Assembly: GCF_028554725.1 (NCBI RefSeq)
Contig: NC_071667.1
Coordinates: 17,777,501 to 17,841,500, forward strand
Length of the DNA stretch: 64,000 nucleotides
Direction of reading: 5' to 3'
DNA from: Zeugodacus cucurbitae
Taxonomy: Eukaryota > Arthropoda > Insecta > Diptera > Tephritidae
Shown here: positions 23,346 through 34,087 of the stretch, in pieces
Layout: every line of letters begins with the position of its first letter
How positions within the stretch are numbered: the first letter of the stretch is position 1
Made by a program: the position numbers and the translations under genes
Notes under the pieces: generated by a model
Seen by the model: only the letters and a program-made list of their open reading frames with translations
Database searches by the model: none
What the model was told of the DNA's origin: nothing

Positions 23346-25100
23346 CGAAGTGCATATTAGTGAGAAAAAGAAACACTCAAGCTACATACCAAGTCACTTT
23401 GTACATAACGGTAATGCGAAACGCAATTAAATTGCAATGCTGTGGCAAAATAAAAGCTGAAAAGAATTGCAAAGACAAAAATGAAAAGAGAGCGAAGAAT
23501 GTAGATGGAGGAATCCAGTGACTGGCGGCCAGATGACCAACTAAAAAAACACGCTTTGCTAACCAAAGCATTCTAAGTACATAATATACGAGCACAACTC
23601 AGCGCGGCAGTAATATTCATGCCTTGATGGCCATTTGAGCTGTTTGGCTTGCGTAACGCTGTTTTGTTGCTTGCAGTACATTTCTTTTTATTTATTTTGT
23701 TTTTAACTTTTTTTTTATTTTTTGGTTTTCAGATTTTCTTTGTTTTTTCCTCAAGCAACTCAAATTATAAATTCTTTGCTTGAACAAAGCTTATTTCACT
23801 ACTCTTGTCGCTGCAGCTGCCTCTCTGTTCTTAGCCGCCCTCTTAGTCTCTTGGTACCAAAATATTGTACTACATGTACTGTGGCACTCTTTGATTTTTT
23901 TGCATGCAGTTTTTACTGCCATATTTGTTGTTACTCTTATAGCGTTTCGCTGGCGCTGTGTCCAGATTGCCACCGTTACGTTGACTTTCTCGCGTACCGT
24001 TAACTCATTTTGCACAATTCGGCTTCTCTGCTCACCACGAAATCGTGCTGTAGCGGGGCGAGGAGAAAAAAATGTTTAACCGAATTTTCACTTAACTCCA
24101 CGCTACTGAGTTCCACGAGTTTCGCATAAGCTCCGCACTACATACTTCCGTTGCTTTGCCTAGTGTAGTGCGCCGGCACTCTGTGCGCACATAACCACAA
24201 ATTTATCTTTACTCCTGCTATTGACTGCTCTGCCTCTATCTACGCACATTGTTTCAGTGCTTTACACATTTCTGTAACGGTTTCACATTTCGCTTGGCTT
24301 TTTTCTTTTCTTATTTTCTTCTGTTCTCCTTCGCTACTCGTTGACTTTGTCTTTCTTGCTGCGCTTTGGCCTCATCGTCATCGCTTGGCGATGTGGCTGC
24401 GTTGATTTAATTGAAATTCTTTGAGGGTTTTCCGCATACACAGTTTGTCTTGAATCATCCTTCGTTGGGCTTCTGCTCCTTTTTTCCTTTTTTATAGACT
24501 TTTTATCGCTGCGCTCGTTTTCACAACACAAAATTTGTAGAATTATTGAAATTATGGTCAAGCGAATGGTTGGACATTAATTACGCAGCTGTCAAAGAAG
24601 CGATTTGCAGCGCAGCATTATGCTGACCGCTAATAAAATGTCAAATGTAAAAACTGGGACATAATCGCGGGCATTTGTGGGGAGTGTAGGAAGTGATTGT
24701 TTATCTCTTTAGTATATTTTTGGGAAAAAACAATAATAATTAGTTAATGTTCTTGCAGTTCCACGATTTTCTAATCCGAGCTTAGAAACAAGAAGATTAC
24801 AAATGAGTTTGTTATGAGAACATGAGAACATGTTTTGGCGTTTGCAACTCTGGTGTCAGTCAAACCAGAAATGGTTATAAGGGTCCTCTTCATTTTTTGA
24901 CTGATAAGGACTCGTATATATATCCACCTACGGACTGTTATCTCACCATAAGTTATGCATAAGAACATTATCTCCATTATTTTCCGAATTTGGAAGAATC
25001 TCCCATTCTGTGGGGATGAATATTAGGAATAATAGTTAGGTTATGTTAGGTTAGGAAAACACGTGTAGACTATAAAATATAGTCCTTTTTGAAGCCTCTA
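23346..25100. other. Unassigned DNA without recognisable genes
   Basis: Several short open frames occur on both strands between 23350 and 24560. None has a recognisable domain or a supporting splice pattern. A hydrophobic frame at 23780-24079 comes from T-rich sequence. Confidence 0.3.
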
Positions 25101-25118
25101 GGGGGTATAGATTAGCAA

Positions 25119-25620
25119 TTAGACGTCGACAAAGCGCCCTGAACCCACTACAAATGTGCAGAGATTTTTCACTTCTATTCCAAGGAATATTTTTCCGGGT
25201 CTAGTAAATCCGGGACATTCCAGATGATTCGTCACATCCTTAAAGGTTGTTGCGCTCCGAAGTCCAACGACTTTTTCCTGCCTAAACGTCAGGGCTAGGA
25301 GATGATCCCATAACCTCTGCATGAAGTCGAAGTGTTCGAGGATTCTTGAGTGCCCAGGCTCGCACTCGTATATAAACCCGGATTCTCTAAGTCTGATGAC
25401 ACATTTCGCGGCCAAGCACCTTCCAGGTGTTAAGTGCCAAGGTTGGTGTCGTCCGAAGAGCGCCCGTGCTTTCATACTTATGAGAGCCGTTCGTTGAACA
25501 TTTACTAGCTTTTTAGCTTGTGAGGCCTTTTCCACCGACTTCCACCACACGAGTATCCCTTGAAACACGAGTATCCCTTTAACGACCATAATCCAGAGGA
25601 CAGAACTACTCTTTGGAGGA
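25119..25620 (-). pseudogene. Non-LTR retrotransposon RT C-terminal fragment
   Basis: The open stretch of about 155 codons reads GILVWWKSVEKASQAKKL, then NVQRTALISMKARALFGRHQ, then AAKCVIRLRESGFIYE. The pattern ALVWWKALEK..L..VQR.A.I...GA is the thumb/connection region between RT and RNase H in LOA- and I-like elements. The RT core is absent upstream and the RNase H core is absent downstream. Confidence 0.75.
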
Positions 25621-26680
25621 TTCCCCTGTTAACAGCACGGTGCACACACGCGCTACCCCAATCCGCCAAGACCGTTCAATCGCAGTGAAGACTGAAAACA
25701 AGGTGTTTAAGGTTGGATTCAAACTCGAACCTATTCAGTGTTCAAATTACCGCTTTGGGAAAATAATAATAGTTGGAGTAAACTGATCCTTTAAAGAAAG
25801 TAGTAAAATGTTTCGTACCCGAATAGCATCTGCTTAAAAGAGAGTTTTCAACTAGTATTGGGGATTACTGATTCTTTTTTAGGAAACGAAATCTGAAAGT
25901 AATTTTTCCCTAAATTATCCATAGTGATTCAAGTTTCACGACGTCTTTAGGCCGCTTGTTTTTGGAAATTGCTTTGCTGTCAGAGGATCTTATTGAAACC
26001 AGCTGCAACTCTTTCTGTTTAACAGCATGCCCCAACAGGTTTACACTCAAACAATTATAATAAATTACACAGCAAAAAAAGCGCAGAGTTAAGTTTCATT
26101 AATTTGAACTAATTATTTTTTCTCGCTCATTTATCACTTCAGCTGCTTAATAATATATAGTACATATATGTTTATAATTCCTTTTGAGTTTATTTACACA
26201 TCAATTTTGCCATTTCATTCATTTCACTGCATTCTGCGGAAAAATTCGCTTTCGTTTACAATTCGCACATTTCTGTCGTTTCATTTGCGAAATTTTCTTT
26301 CTTTTAACCTTTTGTTGTTATTTTGTTGTTCCGGCAAACTTTGCGGCTCACTTTGACCCGGTTGGCCAATTTCGCTGAATCGGTCTCGGGAGAAAATCAA
26401 TTAAATGATTAATAGTAAATGGTATATTCGACCACGAATGTTTGTTTTCTAATTAAAACCAGCAAATAAACGATATAAAATAAACCGTTAAACACAATGG
26501 CTAATCAAACAGCTGTTAGTTTGCTATATAATTCGATAAACTGTTATCGTTCGCGCTTAATACCAATCATCATTGGTACATTAATTGAATGAATTAGTGT
26601 TAATAGCATACATTTGTGCGTTTAAATATGTGCTCTTATGCTTAGTTTATAGTAGTGATAGTTTATCTAAAAATTGAAAA
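25621..26680. other. No gene seen
   Basis: AT-rich DNA. It includes a short direct duplication (acacgagtatcccttgaa / acacgagtatcccttta) at the border with the RT fragment. There is no recognisable protein. Confidence 0.3.
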
Positions 26681-26718
26681 TAAGGTTACTCATACGCCCT
26701 ATACTCAAATTCTTCCTG

Positions 26719-28360
26719 GGCGTATGAGTAACATTTGCTTTTTTTATGTTTTTGGTTTAAAGGAAAGGAGGATTGAATTGTAATAAATCTGACTTTCTAT
26801 ATAAAAAAGCTTTGAATTGCTTGACTTAAATTCGTTTACTTCACAATAGTTAAATGAGGAATTTGAATGAATGAATTTGTAGTAGATCGTCAGATATTAT
26901 TTCAAGCCTAATTTTTGGGGAATCAGAGCGGGGTCCGGTCGTCTTAATAAGTTTTTTGTACATATCTCGTAAATTACTGAAGCTAAATAAAATCTCTAGG
27001 GTTGTGTCTTCCAGGAACTTCCATATACAGTTTAAAAATGAAGGAAATCGGATTATAACCATGCCCAACTTCCATATCAAGGTTTTGTTGAAAACCACTA
27101 AAAATGCGTTAACTCACTAATGAGAAAAATCAGAAACACTAAATTTTACAGAAGAAATGGCAGAAGGAAGCTGCACTGAGATGGACGTGGCGTCGCCCTC
27201 TTACGGGTCAAAAATCATATATCAGAAACTACTCGACCAATTTCAACAAAATTCGGTATATAATATTTTCTTGACACCCTGATGATAAATGATGGAAAAT
27301 GGGCGAAATCGGTTCACAACCACGCCTACTTCCAATATAACTCAATTTTTAGTACAATTTGATTTTTTCACCTTATTGTACACATATTAGGAACCAATGA
27401 AGATAGCGGATTAACACTTTACACAAATACTGTATATGATCCGTGGCATCACTTGTGCCATCACAATGCCCCGGATATCGAATATGAAGAACTCAGTGCC
27501 TTTTGGTAATTTTTCACCGAAAATATCGGTAAATCTCTCAGGTATTTTAATTTAATTCAGAGGGAATTTTTTTCTTATAATAGTGTGTCCCTGTACCAAA
27601 ATGGTTAAAATCGGGTCCTAACTTCCCCTAGCTAATATATACCTAATTATAAGTTTTTCCGCATATATCGGTTAATGTGTGATATATCTTAGCAAAATTA
27701 AGTGAGCGTACAGTCTTGGATATGTTGTACCTTGGTGGTGAGAATTAGTGAAATCTGGTTCAGGAATTACCTCAGCCATCATACACTATATATTATTATG
27801 CCGAACTGTGTGTTATCTTAATAAAATTCTATCGATAAATTGCGAGAGAGAATTCGGTTGCACTCGAACTAAGCCTTTCCTTACTTGTTTTTTATTAGTT
27901 TCACATTTGTTAATATTGATGAGAGCAAATATGAGCTATGGCAAGAAACAAACAATTTGTTTGCTATAATATATATTAAATTAATATTTGCTATATGCAC
28001 TAAAATCTGTACTTTGAGCCAATTTATACAGTAAATTTTGCAATATAGGTTATCAGCTCATTTCATATGCAATATACAATGAAAATACAATATATATGTA
28101 TTGATTAAATTAAGTGTTTACTTGCATTTACCTTTGTTTAGCATCATTTTATGATAATCAGCAAACCATAATAATTATAAGTGCATATGGTGCATGGCCA
28201 GAGTCTTACTAACTTCAATCACATGTCCCTAAAGCAAGCTAATATGCAAAATTATATTAATTATATTGTCATATATGTATGTATAGCCAATCATTTGCTT
28301 TTGAGTGAGAAGCATATTGCTTTTCTATTCTATATTTTGATGAAATGTTACTCATACGCC
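26719..28360. mobile_element. TIR-bounded element with an 18-bp perfect inverted repeat, split by a dispersed repeat
   Basis: GGCGTATGAGTAACATTT at 26719-26736 is repeated as its exact complement at 28343-28360. The interior is AT-rich and non-coding apart from a dispersed-repeat copy (26885-27893). An additional copy of the terminus stands at 26685-26699 and forms a hairpin with the left end. No target duplication is evident. Confidence 0.55.
26885..27893 (-). repeat. Dispersed repeat family copy, reverse orientation
   Basis: It contains the blocks acatatctcgtaaattactg, cgttaactcactaatgagaa and the inverted head ttcggttgcactcgaacta, followed by ccttacttgtttt. The 3' tail is missing. Confidence 0.85.
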
Positions 28361-28560
28361 TAGGTACACTTTGGTATTTGATTTGATTTGAAAATTCTTA
28401 ACTAATTCTACTTCCAAAGCAAGTGCGTTCATTTTAGTTGAACTGTGGTCTCACATATGAATGATTTTTGTTTTTAATTTGTTAATTATATTGTAAATTT
28501 CCTAATTAAATTATTTTAATGTTTATATGTTTTATTTCAATTGAAAATATGAAATTAAAA

Positions 28561-29520
28561 AAGTAAGGAAGGGCTACGTTCGGGTGTAACCGAACATTTT
28601 ATAATCTCGCAATTTTTTAATTTAATTTTATTACGATAACACACAATTTCACACATATATTCATATATAGGTATAAATTATATGAGAGCTGAGGTAATTC
28701 CTGAACCGATTTCACTAATTTTCACCATCAACATACGTTATATCTAAGGTTATATGCTCACTTAATGTGGCTAAGATATTTTACATATTAACCGATTTAT
28801 AACGTATTAAACCGATCGTTTCTTTGAAAAACCTATAATTAGGTATATGGGAAGTTATGATCCGATTCTAACCATTTTGGTACAGAGACAGACGAGTAGA
28901 AGAAAAAAATTTCCTATGAATTACATTAAAATATAAGAGAGATTTAACGATATTTTCGGTGAAAAAATACTCTTAGGCACTGAGTTCTTCATGTTCGATA
29001 TCCGCGGTCTTGAAAAGTTATAGTTATTGTGTATTTTTCCACAAGTGATGCCACTTTGTATAAAGATTTATTCCGCTGTTTTAATTGGTTTCTTATGTAT
29101 ATATTATAAAGTGAAGGAATAAGTTGGAACTAAAAATTTAGTTATATGGAAAGTAGGCGTGGTTGTGAACCTATTTCGCCCATGTTCCGTCCGTGTTATC
29201 ATGGTGTTAAGAAAGCACTATGTACCGAATTTTATTGAAATCGGTTGAGTAGTTTCTAAGGTATGGATTTTGACCCATAAGTGGGCGACGTAACGTTCAT
29301 TTTTCATTTTTTTCTGTCATTCTTCAGCAAAATTGAGTGTTTCTGATGTTTTCCTTTAGTGAGTTAACGCACTTTTGGTAATTTTCAACCTAACCTTTGT
29401 ATGGGATGTGGCGTGGTTATTATCCTATTATAGGAATTTTTATGGTGTGTAGTGGTGTAGGTAAGGAAAACAACTGCATAAAGTTTTGTTATTATAGCTT
29501 TATTGGTTTTTAATAATAAT
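28561..29520 (+). repeat. Dispersed repeat family copy lacking the tail
   Basis: It begins agtaaggaagggctacgttc with the palindromic head ttcgggtgtaaccgaa and continues to near ctttattggttttt. Internal blocks match the 22-kb copy, with many substitutions. Confidence 0.85.
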
Positions 29521-30470
29521 TTCTTCAAAAACAAATTCATAGAGTTTATAACATTCAATTTTTTGCCTTCAATCAACTCTTGTGGTTTTGTATGTAAAGG
29601 AATCTATGAACCTTCAATCAATAACAAATGCCATTAATTTTCATATTTTTTGTGGAATTTTTTTCGAATTTCCATAAATTTTTGCTAAATGCATTTATGG
29701 AATAAATAAGTAAAAAATCAGCCAAAATTACCATTAAAATAAATAAATGTTAAAAACATGAGAATTTATTGACAGAAATTTGTGCTCTTACATGTGTTTG
29801 TGTGCGTGTTCAAGTGTGAACTAAGCAAAGTGATCGATTGCTTGTCAAAACATGTGTATTAAATGTTGAACGTTGAAGGCAAAAAAAGCCGCTAAATTTG
29901 TGCTTTTGAATATGCTAGTCTCAATAATAACGAAACAGCGTTAACTGTTTGTTGGTGTTTAAAGTCGCTTGTCGATCATATTTTCATTGTCATGTCAAGC
30001 TTTCAGTTACATATATGAGTTTGAAAAAAAAATTTTTGCCTGTTGTTTTGAATTTACTGCGTTTTTTCGTGTATATATTAAAAAAAATATATACATACAT
30101 GCATAAATCAAATAAATGGCGAACACTTTATAAAATGGTTAAAGGTTCATTCAGTTAATATGTAAACATCGAGTGCGTACTCATAAATCTTGACATACTT
30201 ATAGGCGCACAGTGCGAATATTTGAGAGGTGTGGTGTCAAAAATATGTAAATCATTTTTTCTTCCTCTTCCACTAAACTTTTTTGAGCGGAAATTGCGCA
30301 TAATAGTTGTGTAGAGGGCACAGAAGCAGCTATATTTGGCCTTCAATATTATAGATTGAATCTGTTTAATCGCTCTTCTCTCTCTCTATTTCTTCTCATA
30401 GAATATAATGCGTTAACAATCGTACAATCCATCTTTCATCTGCTAAATTTGGTACATAGCCTTACTGCCT
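29521..30470. other. No feature seen
   Basis: AT-rich DNA with no recognisable reading frame, RNA or repeat terminus. Confidence 0.3.
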
Positions 30471-30474
30471 TCCC

Positions 30475-30776
30475 TAAATAAAAGCGTCAGCGGCAAATGA
30501 CTGTCAAAAAATTCTCATGCCCATACAATTTGTATGGCGCATACCGAAATAACGCGACGGCGACGCTGAGCGGTTGAAATTTTCTATTTTGACAGAGCGT
30601 TCCGAAGTAAAGTTGGCTGCGAAACACGAAGTTTCTCTGTTCACTTCACAACAACAATTCAAGTAAACATTTTGATATTTGACGTAAAGTTGCCGCTTTT
30701 ATTTAGGGATGGCGCATCGACGTTAACGCTGAGCGGAAAAAAACGTTCCGCCAACGCTTTTATTTAGGGAAGGCAG
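30475..30776. mobile_element. PIF/Harbinger-like MITE, 302 bp, TTA target duplication
   Basis: The ends CTGCCTTCCCTAAATAAAAG and CTTTTATTTAGGGAAGGCAG are perfect inverted repeats. TTA is duplicated at 30472-30474 and 30777-30779. An internal gacgctgagcgg motif recurs near both ends. No protein is encoded. A TTA duplication points to PIF/Harbinger mobilisation. Confidence 0.85.
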
Positions 30777-30834
30777 TTACTCTCAAATACTTGAAAAAAT
30801 GTCCAAACTTAAACTTCAATCTTCCACGCCAAAG

Positions 30835-31070
30835 ACTTTCACTCTCTTACGATTTATAAAATATCATTTATATTTACTATTCACTATCAAAACTCCGAGA
30901 CCCTCAATACATGCTCGCTTATATTATTCTGTTAGCGCTAAATAAGTAGAAGAAAGACGAATTCGTTGCAGTTAACGTGCTGTCAACGCTCATCGTTCAC
31001 TTGCACTGCGCGCGCTAACTCTATTAGGATCCCTCAATGCCAAATTTGTGCGCATATTCTGGTAGCAGCG
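30835..31070 (+). repeat. Triplicated segment, copy 1
   Basis: It carries the block gaattcgttgcagttaacgt, then caacgctcatcgttcacttg, then gctaactctattaggatcc and caaatttgtgcgcatatt. The same order occurs at 32395-32640 and 38115-38290, always on the plus strand. It is non-coding. Confidence 0.8.
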
Positions 31071-31229
31071 AAGATCAGCACTCGCCTCTGTACAGCAAAG
31101 AACTCTTGCCCACAAACACTAGGAAGGTTCGACATCGAAAAGCAGCAATCGCAATAGACATCCAAGAAATACTCTACTTGACTTGCACTCCTGTTCTCTG
31201 AGAGCACTCATCACTACCTCGATATAAGG

Positions 31230-31920
31230 GAGCTGTGGAACCTCATCTGAAACTCATTGCATACTGCTGCAGCCAGCTACAGTTGGTCTTCGGCAACGCC
31301 AAAAAATATGAGAATTGTCGTTCCGCAGTGGAGAGAAAATAGGCTGCCTACCTCGCAACATTGTGATCGACCACAACACGTTCGGGATGGGATAGATATC
31401 GAGAACTGAAGAGGGAAGCGAGACGCATTTGCAGAAGTAAAAAAAAGAGTATGAAAAGCTTGAGAAGCTGGCCGACATGGGTAACGCTCGAAAATTTTAT
31501 GAAAAGATGAGGCGATTTACAGAAGTTTTCAAGACCGGAGCATTATCATGTAGGCACCGAGGAGGTAATCTGGTAACGGATGTCCAGAACATACTGGGAT
31601 TATGGAGGGAACACCGACCTGCTCAATGGCAATGAAAGTACAATACCAGGAGATGGCGAACCCGATTCCCCAATCGATAACGATGGAATAGATGTTCCAT
31701 TACCCGACCATGAAGTAATTCGAATAGCAATTACCCGCCTGAAGAACAACAAGGCGGCGGGGGCCGACAGATTAATGGCTGAACTATTCAAATACGTCGG
31801 TGAAGAACTGATAAGGTGTATGCATCAGCTTCTTTGCCCAATTCATAAAAAGGGAGACCCCACAATATGCTGGTCCTGTCCTGGTCCTGTCCAAGGTCCT
31901 GTCGAGCGTATTGTGTGAAA
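31230..31920 (+). pseudogene. Non-LTR retrotransposon fragment (pre-RT and RT fingers)
   Basis: Frames give KFYEKMRRFTEVFKTGALSC, then LVTDVQNILGLWREH, then (after a frameshift) DLLNGNES, and VIRIAITRLKNNKAAGADRL with MAELFKYVGEELIRCMHQL. The LKNNKAAGADGLPAELFK pattern is the first conserved RT block of dipteran non-LTR elements. The fragment stops within HKKGDPT, followed by a duplicated gtcctgtcc stretch. The catalytic YxDD-type motif is absent. Confidence 0.75.
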
Positions 31921-32394
31921 GACTATAGCCAAAATATGTATAAGAATAACCCACATGCATAAACACTTTTTCACCACGAGTTAAATGATCTACTCGGATA
32001 GAATATACACATTTTCTTTACGTATGTAGATGTGTTAACTCGGGTGCATAAACGGACTTCGAGTTAAGTTGAACATCAAATCAGCTTTTTTTTGTGCCGG
32101 TGTATATTGTTTTGACAAATTGCATATACATGGTTCCCGTATTGCGAATTTTTCGCTAAAAATTTTATTATTTACCAAAAATTGTATCCAAATTTATAAT
32201 ATTTTCTTCCATAATTTAATTTTTCAGATAAATAAAAGTCAATGTGAAGAACTTGAATCAAAGATATATAAAATAAGTATTATAAGATGTAGTTATTGTT
32301 TGCTAATATTGAAAACATTTCAAAATTAAAAAAAATGTTCCGTGACAGCCCATAGGCTTACTTTGAAATACTTGGAAAATAAAAAAAATGATTT

Positions 32395-32640
32395 TCACTA
32401 TCCTACGATTAATAAACTATCATATTTACTATTCACTATCAAAACTCTCAATCTCTCTCTATATGCTCGCTAATATTATTCTGTTAGCCTTAAAGAAGAA
32501 GAAAAACGAATTCGTTGCAGTTAACGTGCTGCCAACGCTCATCGTTCACTTGCACTCCGCACGTTAACTCTATTTGGATCCGTCAATGTCAAATTTGTGC
32601 GCATATTAAATGTCACTCTACGCACAGACGCACACACATA
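32395..32640 (+). repeat. Triplicated segment, copy 2
   Basis: Same blocks as 30835-31070, with a longer 3' match to the 38-kb copy (gcgcatattaaatgtcact and cacacgcac-type sequence). Confidence 0.8.
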
Positions 32641-32985
32641 CACATATAACGCTGTGTGAAGTGTGCAGTATTTAGAGTGAAGCAGACGTGTTTTTTTTTT
32701 GTGAGGCCCTGGGGTTTATGTACAAACTCCAAGTTTTTTCACACCAACAACAATAGTTTAGCTTGAAGCTTTTCAGGAAACTGGAATTCTTTTGACTGGA
32801 CACTATACCTACAGGGATAGATAAGTAGAAATTGCTTTTTTATTAAAATTAATTTGCACTTACCTATTTTTTTCGCGGCAAATTGTAAAAATTAAACACT
32901 AGTTCCCTCTTAACGATTGAGACAAAAAACGTGCATTTAATCTATTTTGCCGTTTTGTTTTGTTCGATCAGCTGATCCCTTTTTT
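32641..32985. other. No gene seen
   Basis: A short stretch between the repeat and the R1-like element. It includes a T run near 32690. No coding signal. Confidence 0.3.
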
Positions 32986-33066
32986 GTTTTCTCTTCTCCT
33001 TTGGTTTTGGCGTTGCCAACCATTGGAAATATAAATAGAGTGTTCCCAAACATCTTTTGCGGAGGT

Positions 33067-34072
33067 ATGGCCTCTGAAAATGGTGATGGACGAACACCGC
33101 AGAATCCTTTTAGGAGGAACTCCAAAATAATGAGAACGCCTCCAAACGGCAACAACGAGGTATCCATAGCTTCTGGATCAACAAAGAATGGCGACAATGC
33201 CGACCAAGTTAAAAGCGGTAGCAAAAATCTGGTATCGCATATTGGTGAAACTGCAAATGTTTTCAGTAAACTTGGTACTAAGATTAAAGAGCTAGAAAAC
33301 ATTATGTCTGGCCAACGACACATTAACCAAGCCATGCGCGATGTAGTAAGCAGCATAGTGAGTCTGTATAATAAAGCAGAGAAAAACGAAAGTGCACTGA
33401 GGAAAACTATGGTGGAGAAAGTGCCTATTAGTAAAGAGGTAATTACTCCAAAAAGACTGCGGGAGTTACAAGGCCAACTACCACCAACAAAGAAGCATAA
33501 GAATGTAAACGAAAAATCGCAGCCAACATATAGCGAGACCGTGAAATCAGCAGAGGTATATACTCCAGGAAATAAACCCAGCGCAGGTGAAAAATGGATG
33601 GATGTGGATTGAAACCAGACGCTATTGTTTTAACCAAAAAAGACGGTGCTTCTTATGCTGAAATATTGCGTAAATTAAAAAACAACAGTGAGTTCGAAGA
33701 ATTGGGATCGAATGTGACATACATTAGAAAAACTCTTAAAGGAGACCTTTTACTGGAACTGAAAAACCAAACGGGCAAGAAGCCGAAACTTTTCAGAATG
33801 CCCTAGAGGAAGTGGTCGGAGAGATGGCTCTAATACAGCCTAAAAGCCACAATGTTACAATAGTATGTAAGGATTTAGTTGAAATAACCACTCCTGAAGA
33901 AAAGAAAAAGGAGTGCCAGAATTTAGAGATATCGAATATTAAAAATATGCGAAAAACAAGTAGCGGCACACAGATAGCTCTGTTGTGTCTTTGCGCTCAA
34001 GATGCCAAAGCGGCACTTAATGGTCGATTTGTCGCCTCAGGGAATATGCCGAACATGCTGCAACCCGATTGA
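33067..34072 (+). pseudogene. R1-like ORF1 (gag-like protein), frameshifted
   Basis: The first frame (33067-33612, 181 codons) starts MASENGDGRTPQNPFRR and ends at a stop. The reading continues in another frame with PDAIVLTKKDGASYAEILRK and TYIRKTLKGDLLLEL, then in a third with ALIQPKSHNVTIVCKDLVEI. These are gag blocks of R1/Waldo-like elements. The CCHC zinc knuckles that should follow are deleted or scrambled before ORF2 begins. The protein normally coats element RNA. Confidence 0.75.
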
Positions 34073-34087
34073 CAGGTCACTGCGAAA

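Noticed and set aside
23780..24079. Hydrophobic 99-codon plus-strand frame
   Set aside because: Derived from T-rich sequence; no homology recognised and an overlapping antisense frame is equally open.
25020..25055. Tandem taggttatgttaggttagg motif resembling an insect telomere repeat (TTAGG)
   Set aside because: Only a few imperfect units, and Diptera lack TTAGG telomeres; low-complexity chance match.
32937..33356. 139-codon minus-strand frame
   Set aside because: Antisense to the R1-like ORF1, which has family-specific motifs on the plus strand.
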